NCBI RefSeq assembly: GCF_030530745.1
Contig: NZ_JAUMUI010000001.1
Span: 1-44,950, forward strand
Reading direction: 5' to 3'
DNA from: Neisseria sp.
GTDB taxonomy: Bacteria; Pseudomonadota; Gammaproteobacteria; Burkholderiales; Neisseriaceae
DNA: 44,950 nucleotides
Shown: positions 35,697 through 44,950 of the stretch, one piece after another
How the letters are laid out: each line of letters opens with the position of its first letter
Numbering within the stretch: position 1 is the first letter of the stretch
The notes under the pieces: generated by a model
Told to the model about the DNA's origin: nothing
What the model saw: only the letters and a program-made list of their open reading frames with translations
Database searches by the model: none
Made by a program: the position numbers and the translations under genes

Positions 35697-35755
35697 CCGC
35701 CCGCCATATCCGATAAACCGCCGCCTGATATTTCAGACGGCCTCTGCTTTCCAAC

Positions 35756-36631
35756 ATGAATCTTTACGAATTAATCATCGGGCCGTTCGCCGAATTCGAC
35801 TTCATGCGCTATGCGCTCGCATCGGTGGTGTGCCTGGCGTTCAGCGCCGCGCCGGTGGGCGTGTTTCTGGTGATGCGCCGCATGAGCCTGATCGGCGACG
35901 CCTTAAGCCACGCCGTACTGCCCGGCGCCGCCGTCGGCTATATGTTTGCCGGATTGAGTATGCCCGCTATGAGCGCGGGCGGTTTTGCGGCGGGTATGCT
36001 GATGGCGCTGCTTGCGGGTTTGGCCAGCCGTTTCACTTCGCTGAAAGAAGATGCCAATTTCGCCGCCTTTTATTTAAGCAGCCTGGCCGTCGGCGTGGTG
36101 CTGGTGAGCAAAAACGGCAGCAGCGTCGATCTGCTGCACCTGCTGTTCGGCTCGGTGCTGGCCGTGGATTTGCCCGCGCTGCAACTGATTGCCGCGGCCG
36201 CCAGCGTTACCATCGTGGCTTTGGCCGTGATTTACCGCCCGCTGGTGCTCGAAAGCATAGACCCGCTGTTTTTAAAATCGGTAAACGGCAAAGGCGGCTT
36301 CTGGCACGTTTTGTTTCTGGTACTGGTGGTAATGAACCTGGTGGCGGGGTTTCAGGCTTTGGGCACGCTGATGTCGGTGGGGCTGATGATGCTGCCCGCC
36401 ATCACTGCGCGCCTGTGGGCGAAAAACATGGGCATGCTTCTGCTGCTGGCAGTATTAACCGCTTTGGTGTGCGGCTTCGGCGGGCTGCTGTTTTCGTATT
36501 ACATCGAAATCCCTTCCGGCCCCGCGATTATCCTGTGGTGCGGTGCGTTTTATCTGGTTTCGGTGCTGTTCGGTTTGGAAGGCGGCATCATCCCGAAATG
36601 GCTGCGCCATAAAAAACACCGCCGGGCTTGA
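35756..36631 (+). CDS. znuB: zinc ABC importer, permease
   Basis: A 291-residue ABC-3 family permease with about eight membrane segments. The coupling region is RRMSLIGDALSHAVLPGAAVGY, and FQALGTLMSVGLMMLPAITARLW is the second conserved stretch. It forms the membrane channel of ZnuABC. No good Shine-Dalgarno precedes the ATG, which lies about 120 bp after znuC beyond an inverted DUS pair. Confidence 0.92.
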   Translation: MNLYELIIGPFAEFDFMRYALASVVCLAFSAAPVGVFLVMRRMSLIGDALSHAVLPGAAVGYMFAGLSMPAMSAGGFAAGMLMALLAGLASRFTSLKEDANFAAFYLSSLAVGVVLVSKNGSSVDLLHLLFGSVLAVDLPALQLIAAAASVTIVALAVIYRPLVLESIDPLFLKSVNGKGGFWHVLFLVLVVMNLVAGFQALGTLMSVGLMMLPAITARLWAKNMGMLLLLAVLTALVCGFGGLLFSYYIEIPSGPAIILWCGAFYLVSVLFGLEGGIIPKWLRHKKHRRA

Positions 36632-36695
36632 TGGCCAAATAGTTTTCAGACGGCCTCAACCTGCTGTTTTCAAAATTCTTTAACCACCGCTTTAT

Positions 36696-36712
36696 CTGTT
36701 ACGTTATATCAA
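36696..36712 (+). promoter_or_regulatory. second Zur-box-like site, upstream of znuA
   Basis: CTGTTACGTTATATCAA agrees with the Zur box at 11 of 16 defined positions and ends 13 bp before the znuA ATG. It suggests znuA has its own zinc-controlled promoter. Confidence 0.45.
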
Positions 36713-36725
36713 AAGGAATTTTAAG

Positions 36726-37634
36726 ATGAAACATTGGAAAACCGGCCTGATTGCCGCACTTGTATCCGGCAGCCTCTACGCCACCCCCATGAACGTGGTT
36801 GCCAGCTTCAGTATTTTGGGCGACGTTGCCAAACAAGTAGGCGGCGAGCGCGTGGCCGTGCAGAATTTGGTCGGACCCGACCAAGATTCGCACGCCTACC
36901 ACATCACCAGCGGCGACATCAAAAAAATCCGCAGCGCCAAACTGGTGCTGATGAACGGCTTGGGGCTTGAAGCCGGCGACGTACAACGCGCCGTGAAGCA
37001 AAGCAAAGTGCCCTACGCCGAAGCAGCGGCAGGCATCTCCGCCCTCAAAGCCCCCGAAGGCGGCCATGCTCACGATCACGGCCACAGTCATGACCACGGC
37101 CACAATCACGGCAGATACGACCCCCACGTTTGGACCGACCCCATGCTGATGCAAACCTACGCCCAAAACGTTGCCAACGCCCTGATCAAAGCCGATCCGC
37201 AAGGCGCGGCCTATTACCGCCAGCGCCTTACCGCCTATCAGGGCGAGCTGAAAAAACTGCATGCCGACACGCAAAAATCGTTTGCCGCCATCCCGCAGAA
37301 CCAACGCAAAGTGCTCACCGGCCACGACGCTTTCGCCTATATGGGCAAACGCTACAACATCCGCTTTATCGCCCCGCAAGGCGTGAACACCTCTGCCGAG
37401 CCGTCGGCCAAACAGGTGGCGGCCATCATCCGCCAGATCAAACGCGAAGGTATCAAAGCCGTGTTTGCCGAAAACATCAAAGACACCCGCATGGTCGAGC
37501 GCATCGCCAAAGAAACCGGCGTGAAGCCCAGCGGCAAGCTCTACTCCGACGCGCTGAGCAAAAACGCCCCTGCCGACAGCTATGTGAATATGTACCGCTA
37601 CAACGTGCGCGCATTGAGCGATGCCATGAAATAA
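36726..37634 (+). CDS. znuA: zinc-binding periplasmic protein
   Basis: A 302-residue cluster A-I solute-binding protein with a Sec signal peptide (residues 1 to about 20). The metal ligands expected for ZnuA are visible: DSHAYH, DPHVWTDP, LTGHDAFAYMG and VFAENIKDTRM. A His/Asp-rich loop (GHAHDHGHSHDHGHNHG, residues about 115-133) marks a zinc rather than manganese protein. AAAGGAA precedes the ATG. It completes ZnuABC. Confidence 0.94.
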   Translation: MKHWKTGLIAALVSGSLYATPMNVVASFSILGDVAKQVGGERVAVQNLVGPDQDSHAYHITSGDIKKIRSAKLVLMNGLGLEAGDVQRAVKQSKVPYAEAAAGISALKAPEGGHAHDHGHSHDHGHNHGRYDPHVWTDPMLMQTYAQNVANALIKADPQGAAYYRQRLTAYQGELKKLHADTQKSFAAIPQNQRKVLTGHDAFAYMGKRYNIRFIAPQGVNTSAEPSAKQVAAIIRQIKREGIKAVFAENIKDTRMVERIAKETGVKPSGKLYSDALSKNAPADSYVNMYRYNVRALSDAMK

Positions 37635-37683
37635 ACCTTGTTTGGCAGGCAACCGGTCAGGCCGTCTGAAACGCTTAAATACC

Positions 37684-37711
37684 GTCATGCTCGGGCTTGA
37701 CCCGAGCATCT
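37684..37711. repeat. dispersed palindromic repeat, copy 6
   Basis: Reads GTCATGCTCGGGCTTGACCC, then GAGCATCT. Confidence 0.75.
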
Positions 37712-37737
37712 TTTTGTTTCGGAAGAAATAACAGATA

Positions 37738-37761
37738 ACCGGGGCAAGCCCGAGTATGACG
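37738..37761. repeat. dispersed palindromic repeat, copy 7 (partial)
   Basis: GGGGCAAGCCCGAGTATGAC lies inverted relative to copy 6, making a second BIME-like pair. Confidence 0.6.
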
Positions 37762-37799
37762 TAAGGGATATAAAACGGAGGCCGGTCAAAAACTCAATC

Positions 37800-37840
37800 A
37801 GGCCGTCTGAAAACAAACAGAATTTGTTTTCAGACGGCCT
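37800..37840. terminator. inverted DUS pair between convergent znuA and mpl
   Basis: Complete inverted DUS copies whose stem is extended by AAAACAAA/TTTGTTTT-type flanks. It serves both strands. Confidence 0.75.
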
Positions 37841-37885
37841 GATTAGTATGTTATCAATACATTCCGATCCAACAACCGGCCGGGC

Positions 37886-39268
37886 TTAACGCCCTGCCAG
37901 CAGAGCCAGCAGCTTATCGTGGATGCCGCCGAAGCCGCCGTTGCTCATCACCAGAATATGGTCGCCCGGCCGGGCTTCCGCCGCCACTGCCGCCGTAAAG
38001 GCATCGAAATCTTTGCCCGTGTGCAGCTTGCCGCCCAGCGGGGCAAGCGCGTCGGCCACGTCCCAATCGACGCCGCCTGCGTAGCAGAATACCTTATCGG
38101 CTTCCTTCAGGCTTGCGGGCAGCGCGGCTTTCATGGTGCCGAGCTTCATGGTATTGGAACGCGGCTCCAACACGGCCAAAATGCGCGCCTCGCCCACTTT
38201 CTGACGCAAGCCCGCCACGGTGGTGGCGATGGCGGTGGGATGGTGGGCGAAATCGTCGTAAACGGTGATGCCGTCGGCCTCACCTTTGATTTCCATGCGC
38301 CGTTTCACGTTTTTAAAGGCGCTCAGGGCTTCGCAGGCCGTCTGAACGTCCACACCGGCATGGCGGGCGGCGGCAATCACGGCCAGCGCGTTCATGCGGT
38401 TGTGTCCGCCCATCAGGCTCCAAGCCACCCGCCCTGCCGGTTTACCGTGCAGCAAAACATCGAACGAACCGTCGGCCGCCACGCCGCCCGTCTGCCAGCC
38501 CGATGCCGTGCCAAAGGTTTCAACGGGGGTCCAGCAGCCTTTGTCTAAAGTGTCTTGCAGGTTTTGCTCGGTGCCGTTGGCAACAATCAGGCCGTCTGAA
38601 GGAATGGTGCGTACAAGGTGGTGGAATTGGGTTTGGATGGCGGCCAAGTCGGCGAAAATATCGGCGTGGTCGAATTCGAGGTTGTTCAGAATCGCAGTGC
38701 GCGGGCGGTAATGTACGAATTTGGATCGTTTGTCGAAAAACGCGGTATCGTATTCGTCGGCTTCGATAACGAAAAAAGGCGACTGCGAATGCGGGTCTTG
38801 GCGCGGCGCCTGCGGCAGGCGGGCGGACACGCTGAAATTCTGCGGCACGCCGCCGATAAGGAAGCCCGGCGCCAAACCGGCGTATTCAAGCACCCATGCC
38901 AGCATCGAAGCGGTGGTGGTTTTACCGTGCGTGCCGGCCACACCCAGCACCCAACGCCCCTGCAACACGTTTTCGGCCAGCCATTGCGGGCCGGAAACAT
39001 ACGGCAGCCCGCGGTTCATCACTGCTTCCACCACTTCCATGCCGCGTTTGGCCACATTGCCGATCACATAAACGTCGGCGGGGAAACTATCCAGCTGCGC
39101 GGCGTCGAAACCTTCGTGCACGCCTATGCCCAAGGCCTCGAGCTGGGTGCTCATCGGCGGATACATTTTGGCGTCGCAGCCGGTTACTTTAAAGCCCGCT
39201 TCTTTGGCTATCGCCGCCACGCCGCCCATAAAGGTGCCGCCGATGCCGATAATGTGGATGTGTTTCAT
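37886..39268 (-). CDS. mpl: UDP-MurNAc:L-Ala-gamma-D-Glu-meso-DAP ligase
   Basis: A 460-residue Mur-ligase-family enzyme that reattaches the recycled tripeptide to UDP-MurNAc in peptidoglycan recycling. The N-terminal domain begins MKHIHIIGIGGTFMGGVAAI. The ATP site is LGVAGTHGKTTTASML, and IEADEYDTAFFDKRSKF, LNNLEFDHADIF and YDDFAHHPTAI are typical of Mpl. I chose the ATG at 39268 because the 65-codon upstream frame is not family sequence. No strong Shine-Dalgarno was seen. It is divergent from the NSS transporter gene. A DUS encodes PSDGLI. Confidence 0.93.
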   Translation of the reverse strand: MKHIHIIGIGGTFMGGVAAIAKEAGFKVTGCDAKMYPPMSTQLEALGIGVHEGFDAAQLDSFPADVYVIGNVAKRGMEVVEAVMNRGLPYVSGPQWLAENVLQGRWVLGVAGTHGKTTTASMLAWVLEYAGLAPGFLIGGVPQNFSVSARLPQAPRQDPHSQSPFFVIEADEYDTAFFDKRSKFVHYRPRTAILNNLEFDHADIFADLAAIQTQFHHLVRTIPSDGLIVANGTEQNLQDTLDKGCWTPVETFGTASGWQTGGVAADGSFDVLLHGKPAGRVAWSLMGGHNRMNALAVIAAARHAGVDVQTACEALSAFKNVKRRMEIKGEADGITVYDDFAHHPTAIATTVAGLRQKVGEARILAVLEPRSNTMKLGTMKAALPASLKEADKVFCYAGGVDWDVADALAPLGGKLHTGKDFDAFTAAVAAEARPGDHILVMSNGGFGGIHDKLLALLAGR

Positions 39269-39517
39269 AGCTGGTTTTCTGTGCGCAAAAAATGTGATTA
39301 TATAGCGAATCGGCGCCACATTCGGCCTGCTCTGCCGATTTTCCTCCCCGCCCCGCCGCCTCAAGGGCGGAAACGCAGGCCGCACCCTTAATTTTTTCTC
39401 GCACAACTTTACATAAATCAGTATGATAGCCCCCTTACCGGCAGAAAACCGCCTGCTGCACACACTTCAGGCCTGCCGGCAGATAAAACCATATTTAAAT
39501 TTTGAAGAGGTATCACC

Positions 39518-41065
39518 GTGTCTGATTCTAACCAATCCAAGCGCGAAACTTTCTCGAGCCGCAGGGCATTTATGTTTGCCGCCGTCGGCTCGGCGGTAGG
39601 TTTGGGCAATATCTGGCGCTTTCCTTATATTGCTTACAGCAACGGCGGCGGGGCTTTTATCTTGCCCTATCTGGTAGCCCTGCTCACGGCAGGTATCCCG
39701 CTGCTGTTTTTAGACTATGCATTAGGGCACCGCTACCGCGGCTCCGCCCCGCTGGCGTTCCGCCGCCTCAACCGCGCCTTCGAACCGTTCGGCTGGTGGA
39801 ACGTGCTTGCCAACGTAATTATCTGTATTTATTACGCCGTAATCATCGGCTGGGCTGCCAGTTACACCTACTATTCGCTGGCAGGCGCATGGGGCGCCGA
39901 CCCGCAGGCTTTTTTCTTTAAAGACTATCTGAATATGGCCGACGGCGTTTCTATGGGTTTCGATTTTGTGGCCAAAGTGCTCGGCCCCTTGATCGGCGTA
40001 TGGATTTTCACCCTGCTGATTCTGGCCTTGGGCGTGCAGAAAGGCGTAGCGCGTGCTTCAGGCTTCTTTATGCCGCTCTTGGTGGTGATGTTCCTGATTA
40101 TGGTTGCCGTATCGCTCACCCTGCCGGGCGCTGCCAAAGGCTTGGATGCGCTGTTTACACCCGATTGGTCGAAACTTTCCAATCCAAGCGTATGGGTTGC
40201 CGCCTACGGCCAGATTTTCTTTTCGCTGTCTATCTGCTTCGGCATCATGGTAACCTATTCTTCTTACCTGAAGCCCAAATCCGACCTCACCGGCACGGGC
40301 TTGGTGGTAGGCTTTGCCAACAGCAGCTTCGAAGTGCTGGCCGGTATCGGCGTGTTTGCCGCGCTGGGCTTTATGGCTGCGGCAGCGGGCAAAGAAGTGG
40401 GCGACGTGGCCTCTTCGGGCATCGGCCTGGCATTTATCGCCTTCCCCACCATCATCAACCAAGCCCCGTTCGGCTCGTTAATCGGCGTGCTGTTTTTCGG
40501 CTCGCTGGTTTTTGCCGGCATCACTTCGATGATTTCGATTGTGGAAGTAATCATTGCCGCCGTTCAGGATAAACTGCGTTTGGGGCGCATTGCCGCCACA
40601 TTTGCCGTATGCCTGCCGATGGGCATTGTGTCGGCGCTGCTGTTCGGCACCACCACCGGCCTGCCGGTGTTGGACGTGATGGACAAATTCGTCAACACCT
40701 ACGGCATCGTCGCCGCCGGTTTCCTGTATGTTTTGGTATTGGCTGCCGCCAAAAAACTGCCGGTGCTGCGCCGGCACATCAATTCGGTTTCATCATTCAA
40801 AGTCGGCACGTTATGGTATGTTTTCATATGTATCACCATCGCCATGCTCGGCTATATGCTGTTTAACGACACCAAAACCCTGCTGGCCGAAAACTACGAA
40901 GGCTATCCCGACTGGTTCTTAAACACCTTCGGCTGGGGCATGTCGCTGGGCTTGGTTATACTGGCGTTACTGCTGTCGCTGCTGCCGTGGCGCATGGAAA
41001 ACAAATTCAACCCCGACGAGGTTCATAAACCCGACGATACCCGCAACCAAGGAGAACAACCGTGA
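39518..41065 (+). CDS. sodium:amino acid symporter (NSS/SNF), MetP-like
   Basis: A 515-residue neurotransmitter:sodium symporter-family transporter with 12 membrane segments. The sodium and substrate site in TM1 is [20 protein letters not shown], and TM1b continues into [12 protein letters not shown]. It starts with a GTG preceded by GAGGT. The next gene is a tiny MetS-type subunit overlapping by four bases, which points to the MetPS class (methionine and alanine uptake in Corynebacterium). The substrate in Neisseria is an inference. Confidence 0.88.
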   Translation: MSDSNQSKRETFSSRRAFMFAAVGSAVGLGNIWRFPYIAYSNGGGAFILPYLVALLTAGIPLLFLDYALGHRYRGSAPLAFRRLNRAFEPFGWWNVLANVIICIYYAVIIGWAASYTYYSLAGAWGADPQAFFFKDYLNMADGVSMGFDFVAKVLGPLIGVWIFTLLILALGVQKGVARASGFFMPLLVVMFLIMVAVSLTLPGAAKGLDALFTPDWSKLSNPSVWVAAYGQIFFSLSICFGIMVTYSSYLKPKSDLTGTGLVVGFANSSFEVLAGIGVFAALGFMAAAAGKEVGDVASSGIGLAFIAFPTIINQAPFGSLIGVLFFGSLVFAGITSMISIVEVIIAAVQDKLRLGRIAATFAVCLPMGIVSALLFGTTTGLPVLDVMDKFVNTYGIVAAGFLYVLVLAAAKKLPVLRRHINSVSSFKVGTLWYVFICITIAMLGYMLFNDTKTLLAENYEGYPDWFLNTFGWGMSLGLVILALLLSLLPWRMENKFNPDEVHKPDDTRNQGEQP

Positions 41066-41154
41066 GCACTACCTCCATCATCATGCTCGTGATAACGCTG
41101 GTTATCATTTGGGGCGGATTTATTATTTCGCTGATGCGTCTGCCGAAAGAATAA
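41062..41154 (+). CDS. MetS-type small subunit of the NSS transporter
   Basis: A 30-residue peptide starting [19 protein letters not shown] after the GTG and ending LMRLPKE. It has one transmembrane helix and a short charged tail, as in MetS small subunits. Its GTG overlaps the TGA of the transporter gene (GTGA), and GGAGAA lies 7 bases before it. It is too short for routine gene finding. Confidence 0.8.
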   Translation: MSTTSIIMLVITLVIIWGGFIISLMRLPKE

Positions 41155-41185
41155 ACCCGACCGCCAAGCAGCAAATAAAACGGAG

Positions 41186-41220
41186 AGGCCGTCTGAAAAA
41201 CATTTTTCAGACGGCCTTTT
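41186..41220 (+). terminator. inverted DUS pair with T run
   Basis: AGGCCGTCTGAAAAA and TTTTTCAGACGGCCT with a CA loop, followed by TTTT, 31 bp after the MetS-type gene. Confidence 0.85.
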
Positions 41221-41226
41221 CGTTTC

Positions 41227-41391
41227 TAGGGAGTGTAGTCAGAATGCTTGTGAAGCGGTTTTTTGAGGAAAAATCCGCAGATGCCAGGCAAAAAGCGCAG
41301 CAAGATTGGACATCTTGCGAGCATTTTTAACGCCGCAGATGCGGATTTTGACCAAAAATACCGCTGCAACGCTTTCTGACTACACTCCCTA
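41227..41391 (+). mobile_element. TA-flanked MITE-like element, copy D (165 bp)
   Basis: Perfect 17-bp terminal inverted repeats AGGGAGTGTAGTCAGAA between flanking TA. The core is nearly identical to copy C at 33600. It lies just past the terminator of the NSS unit. Confidence 0.9.
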
Positions 41392-41475
41392 AAGCATCCA
41401 CGTTATACCCAGGCCTGGCAAAATCGTATGATAACAGGCAAAGGCCTCAGGCATTCAGGGCAACCCCTCTCTGCC

Positions 41476-41928
41476 TTACGCCTTGCCCGTACTGCCGAAA
41501 CCGCCCGCTCCGCGTTCGCTGGCGGCAAACTCGTCCACCAATTTAAACTCGGCCTGCACCACCGGCACCACCACCATTTGCGCGATGCGCGCCAACGGCT
41601 CGATGGTAAACGCCTCTTTGCCGCGGTTCCAAACCGACACTTTCAACTCGCCCTGATAATCCGAATCAATCAGGCCGACCAGATTACCCAACACGATGCC
41701 GTGCTTGTGCCCCAAACCCGAACGCGGCAGCAGCACGGCGGCGTAGGCGGGGTTGGCCAGATGAACGGCCAAACCGGTGGGCACGAGAAACGTGTCGCCC
41801 GGCTGCAAAACAACGGCTTCGTCGATGCAGGCGCGCAGATCCAAGCCTGCCGAGCCGGGCGTGGCATAAGCAGGCAGGTTGCCGGCCATTTTCGGGTTGA
41901 GGATTTTCAGTTCCACTTCAGTTCGCAT
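41476..41928 (-). CDS. dut: dUTP diphosphatase
   Basis: A 150-residue trimeric dUTPase that converts dUTP to dUMP and keeps uracil out of DNA. The five motifs are visible: [51 protein letters not shown] and the C-terminal GGFGSTGKA arm. It is a single gene between MITE copy D and purA. Confidence 0.96.
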   Translation of the reverse strand: MRTEVELKILNPKMAGNLPAYATPGSAGLDLRACIDEAVVLQPGDTFLVPTGLAVHLANPAYAAVLLPRSGLGHKHGIVLGNLVGLIDSDYQGELKVSVWNRGKEAFTIEPLARIAQMVVVPVVQAEFKLVDEFAASERGAGGFGSTGKA

Positions 41929-41970
41929 AATGGTTCTTCTGTTGTTTCAAAAGGCGTTTATTATACACAA

Positions 41971-41998
41971 AGGCCGTCTAAAAAGTTTCAGACGGCCT
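41971..41998. terminator. inverted DUS pair (one copy mutated), end of purA
   Basis: AGGCCGTCTAAA (G to A change in the uptake motif) pairs with TTTCAGACGGCCT downstream of minus-strand purA. The stem is kept although one uptake sequence is damaged. Confidence 0.65.
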
Positions 41999-42042
41999 CA
42001 AAAGGCTTTGCAAATAAAGGCTTTGCAAAACCGCCCGCCCGA

Positions 42043-44525
<2,483 letters not shown>

Positions 44526-44779
44526 GAAAATCCAATCTTTACTGTAAACACAACAAAGGCTGCTCAAACTTAAAAACCATCGTTTCGGGCAACTCTCGCC
44601 ACCCGCTTTATGATTTGATTTTAAATTCAAACAGCCCCGAATTATTAAAGCAGAACTTTAACATAAAACAACAATGAAGTGCAGCCTGTTTTTACCACGC
44701 AAGGCCGCACCGTTTGCGCGCTTTTGTTTTCAGACGGCCCGATCTTTATTGCCGAACCTGTCCGGATTTTACAAAGGTT

Positions 44780-44950
44780 TCACGCTACGGATATCCTGTC
44801 ATGCAAAAAATCATACAGCGGTTTGGGCAGGCCGTAGCCGGCCAGGTTTTGTTTTTCCACCCACAGGCCGTTTGAAAAATGTTTGGGCGGGCTGCCGTTT
44901 GCAGATGCGGCAAACGGGGTAATCAGCAACAGGCGGTGGGTGAGGCGGTG
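44780..44950 (-). CDS. mutY: A/G-specific adenine glycosylase, C-terminal end (partial)
   Basis: The last 56 codons of a minus-strand gene cut by the window edge. The frame reads HRLTHRLLLITPFAA, then FSNGLWVEKQNLAGYGLPKP and LYDFLHD. This matches the C-terminal NUDIX-like domain of MutY, which recognises 8-oxoguanine opposite adenine. The TGA is at 44780-44782. The catalytic half lies outside the window. Confidence 0.85.
   Translation of the reverse strand, partial: HRLTHRLLLITPFAASANGSPPKHFSNGLWVEKQNLAGYGLPKPLYDFLHDRISVA

Overview
The window comes from a commensal-type Neisseria (Betaproteobacteria). The 12-mer AGGCCGTCTGAA, the AG form of the neisserial DNA uptake sequence (DUS), occurs many times on both strands; meningococci and gonococci mostly use the AT form. 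Correia-type elements and a neisserial set of housekeeping genes agree with this. The species cannot be named from the sequence.

Layout. 1-8.1 kb holds a large modular surface lipoprotein, a phospholipase D-type lipoprotein, an MdtD-like drug exporter, dapC (lysine/DAP synthesis) and a second, small TbpB-barrel lipoprotein. 8.2-12.4 kb holds the branched-chain amino acid genes ilvB-ilvN-(ABM monooxygenase)-ilvC on the minus strand, preceded by a tRNA-Arg(CCG). 12.6-25.9 kb holds cytochrome c5, gabD, rne, rluC, a zinc-type CDF exporter, proQ, an EamA transporter, an envC-like amidase activator and the protease ctpA. 26.2-29.2 kb holds a DUF2062 membrane protein coupled to a HELAH-motif protein, a methylthioinosine phosphorylase, mogA and a DUF1330 protein. 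29.4-34.6 kb holds acnD, a Tas-like aldo-keto reductase and a gpxA/DUF2288 pair. 34.8-37.6 kb is a high-affinity zinc import locus: a 32-residue membrane peptide, znuC, znuB and znuA, with two Zur-box-like sites. 37.9-44.95 kb holds mpl, an NSS transporter with a 30-residue MetS-type subunit, dut, purA, hisZ and the 3' end of mutY, cut by the window edge.

The genes themselves are mostly core metabolism. The unusual content lies between them. Four copies of a 165-189 bp element (3886, 32361, 33600 and 41227) are each flanked by TA. They share a core, but their terminal inverted repeats differ between copies while staying paired within each copy. An internal hairpin also shows a compensatory change. 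The element is not a Correia element and I do not recognise it; it looks like a TA-inserting MITE whose folded form is kept. A second dispersed family is an approximately 27-bp palindrome (GTCATnCTCGGGCTTGACCCGAG). It occurs singly and in inverted pairs, one pair sitting inside a decayed Correia element. Inverted DUS pairs serve as the usual terminators.

No CRISPR array, prophage, rRNA operon, complete insertion sequence or anti-phage system was seen.
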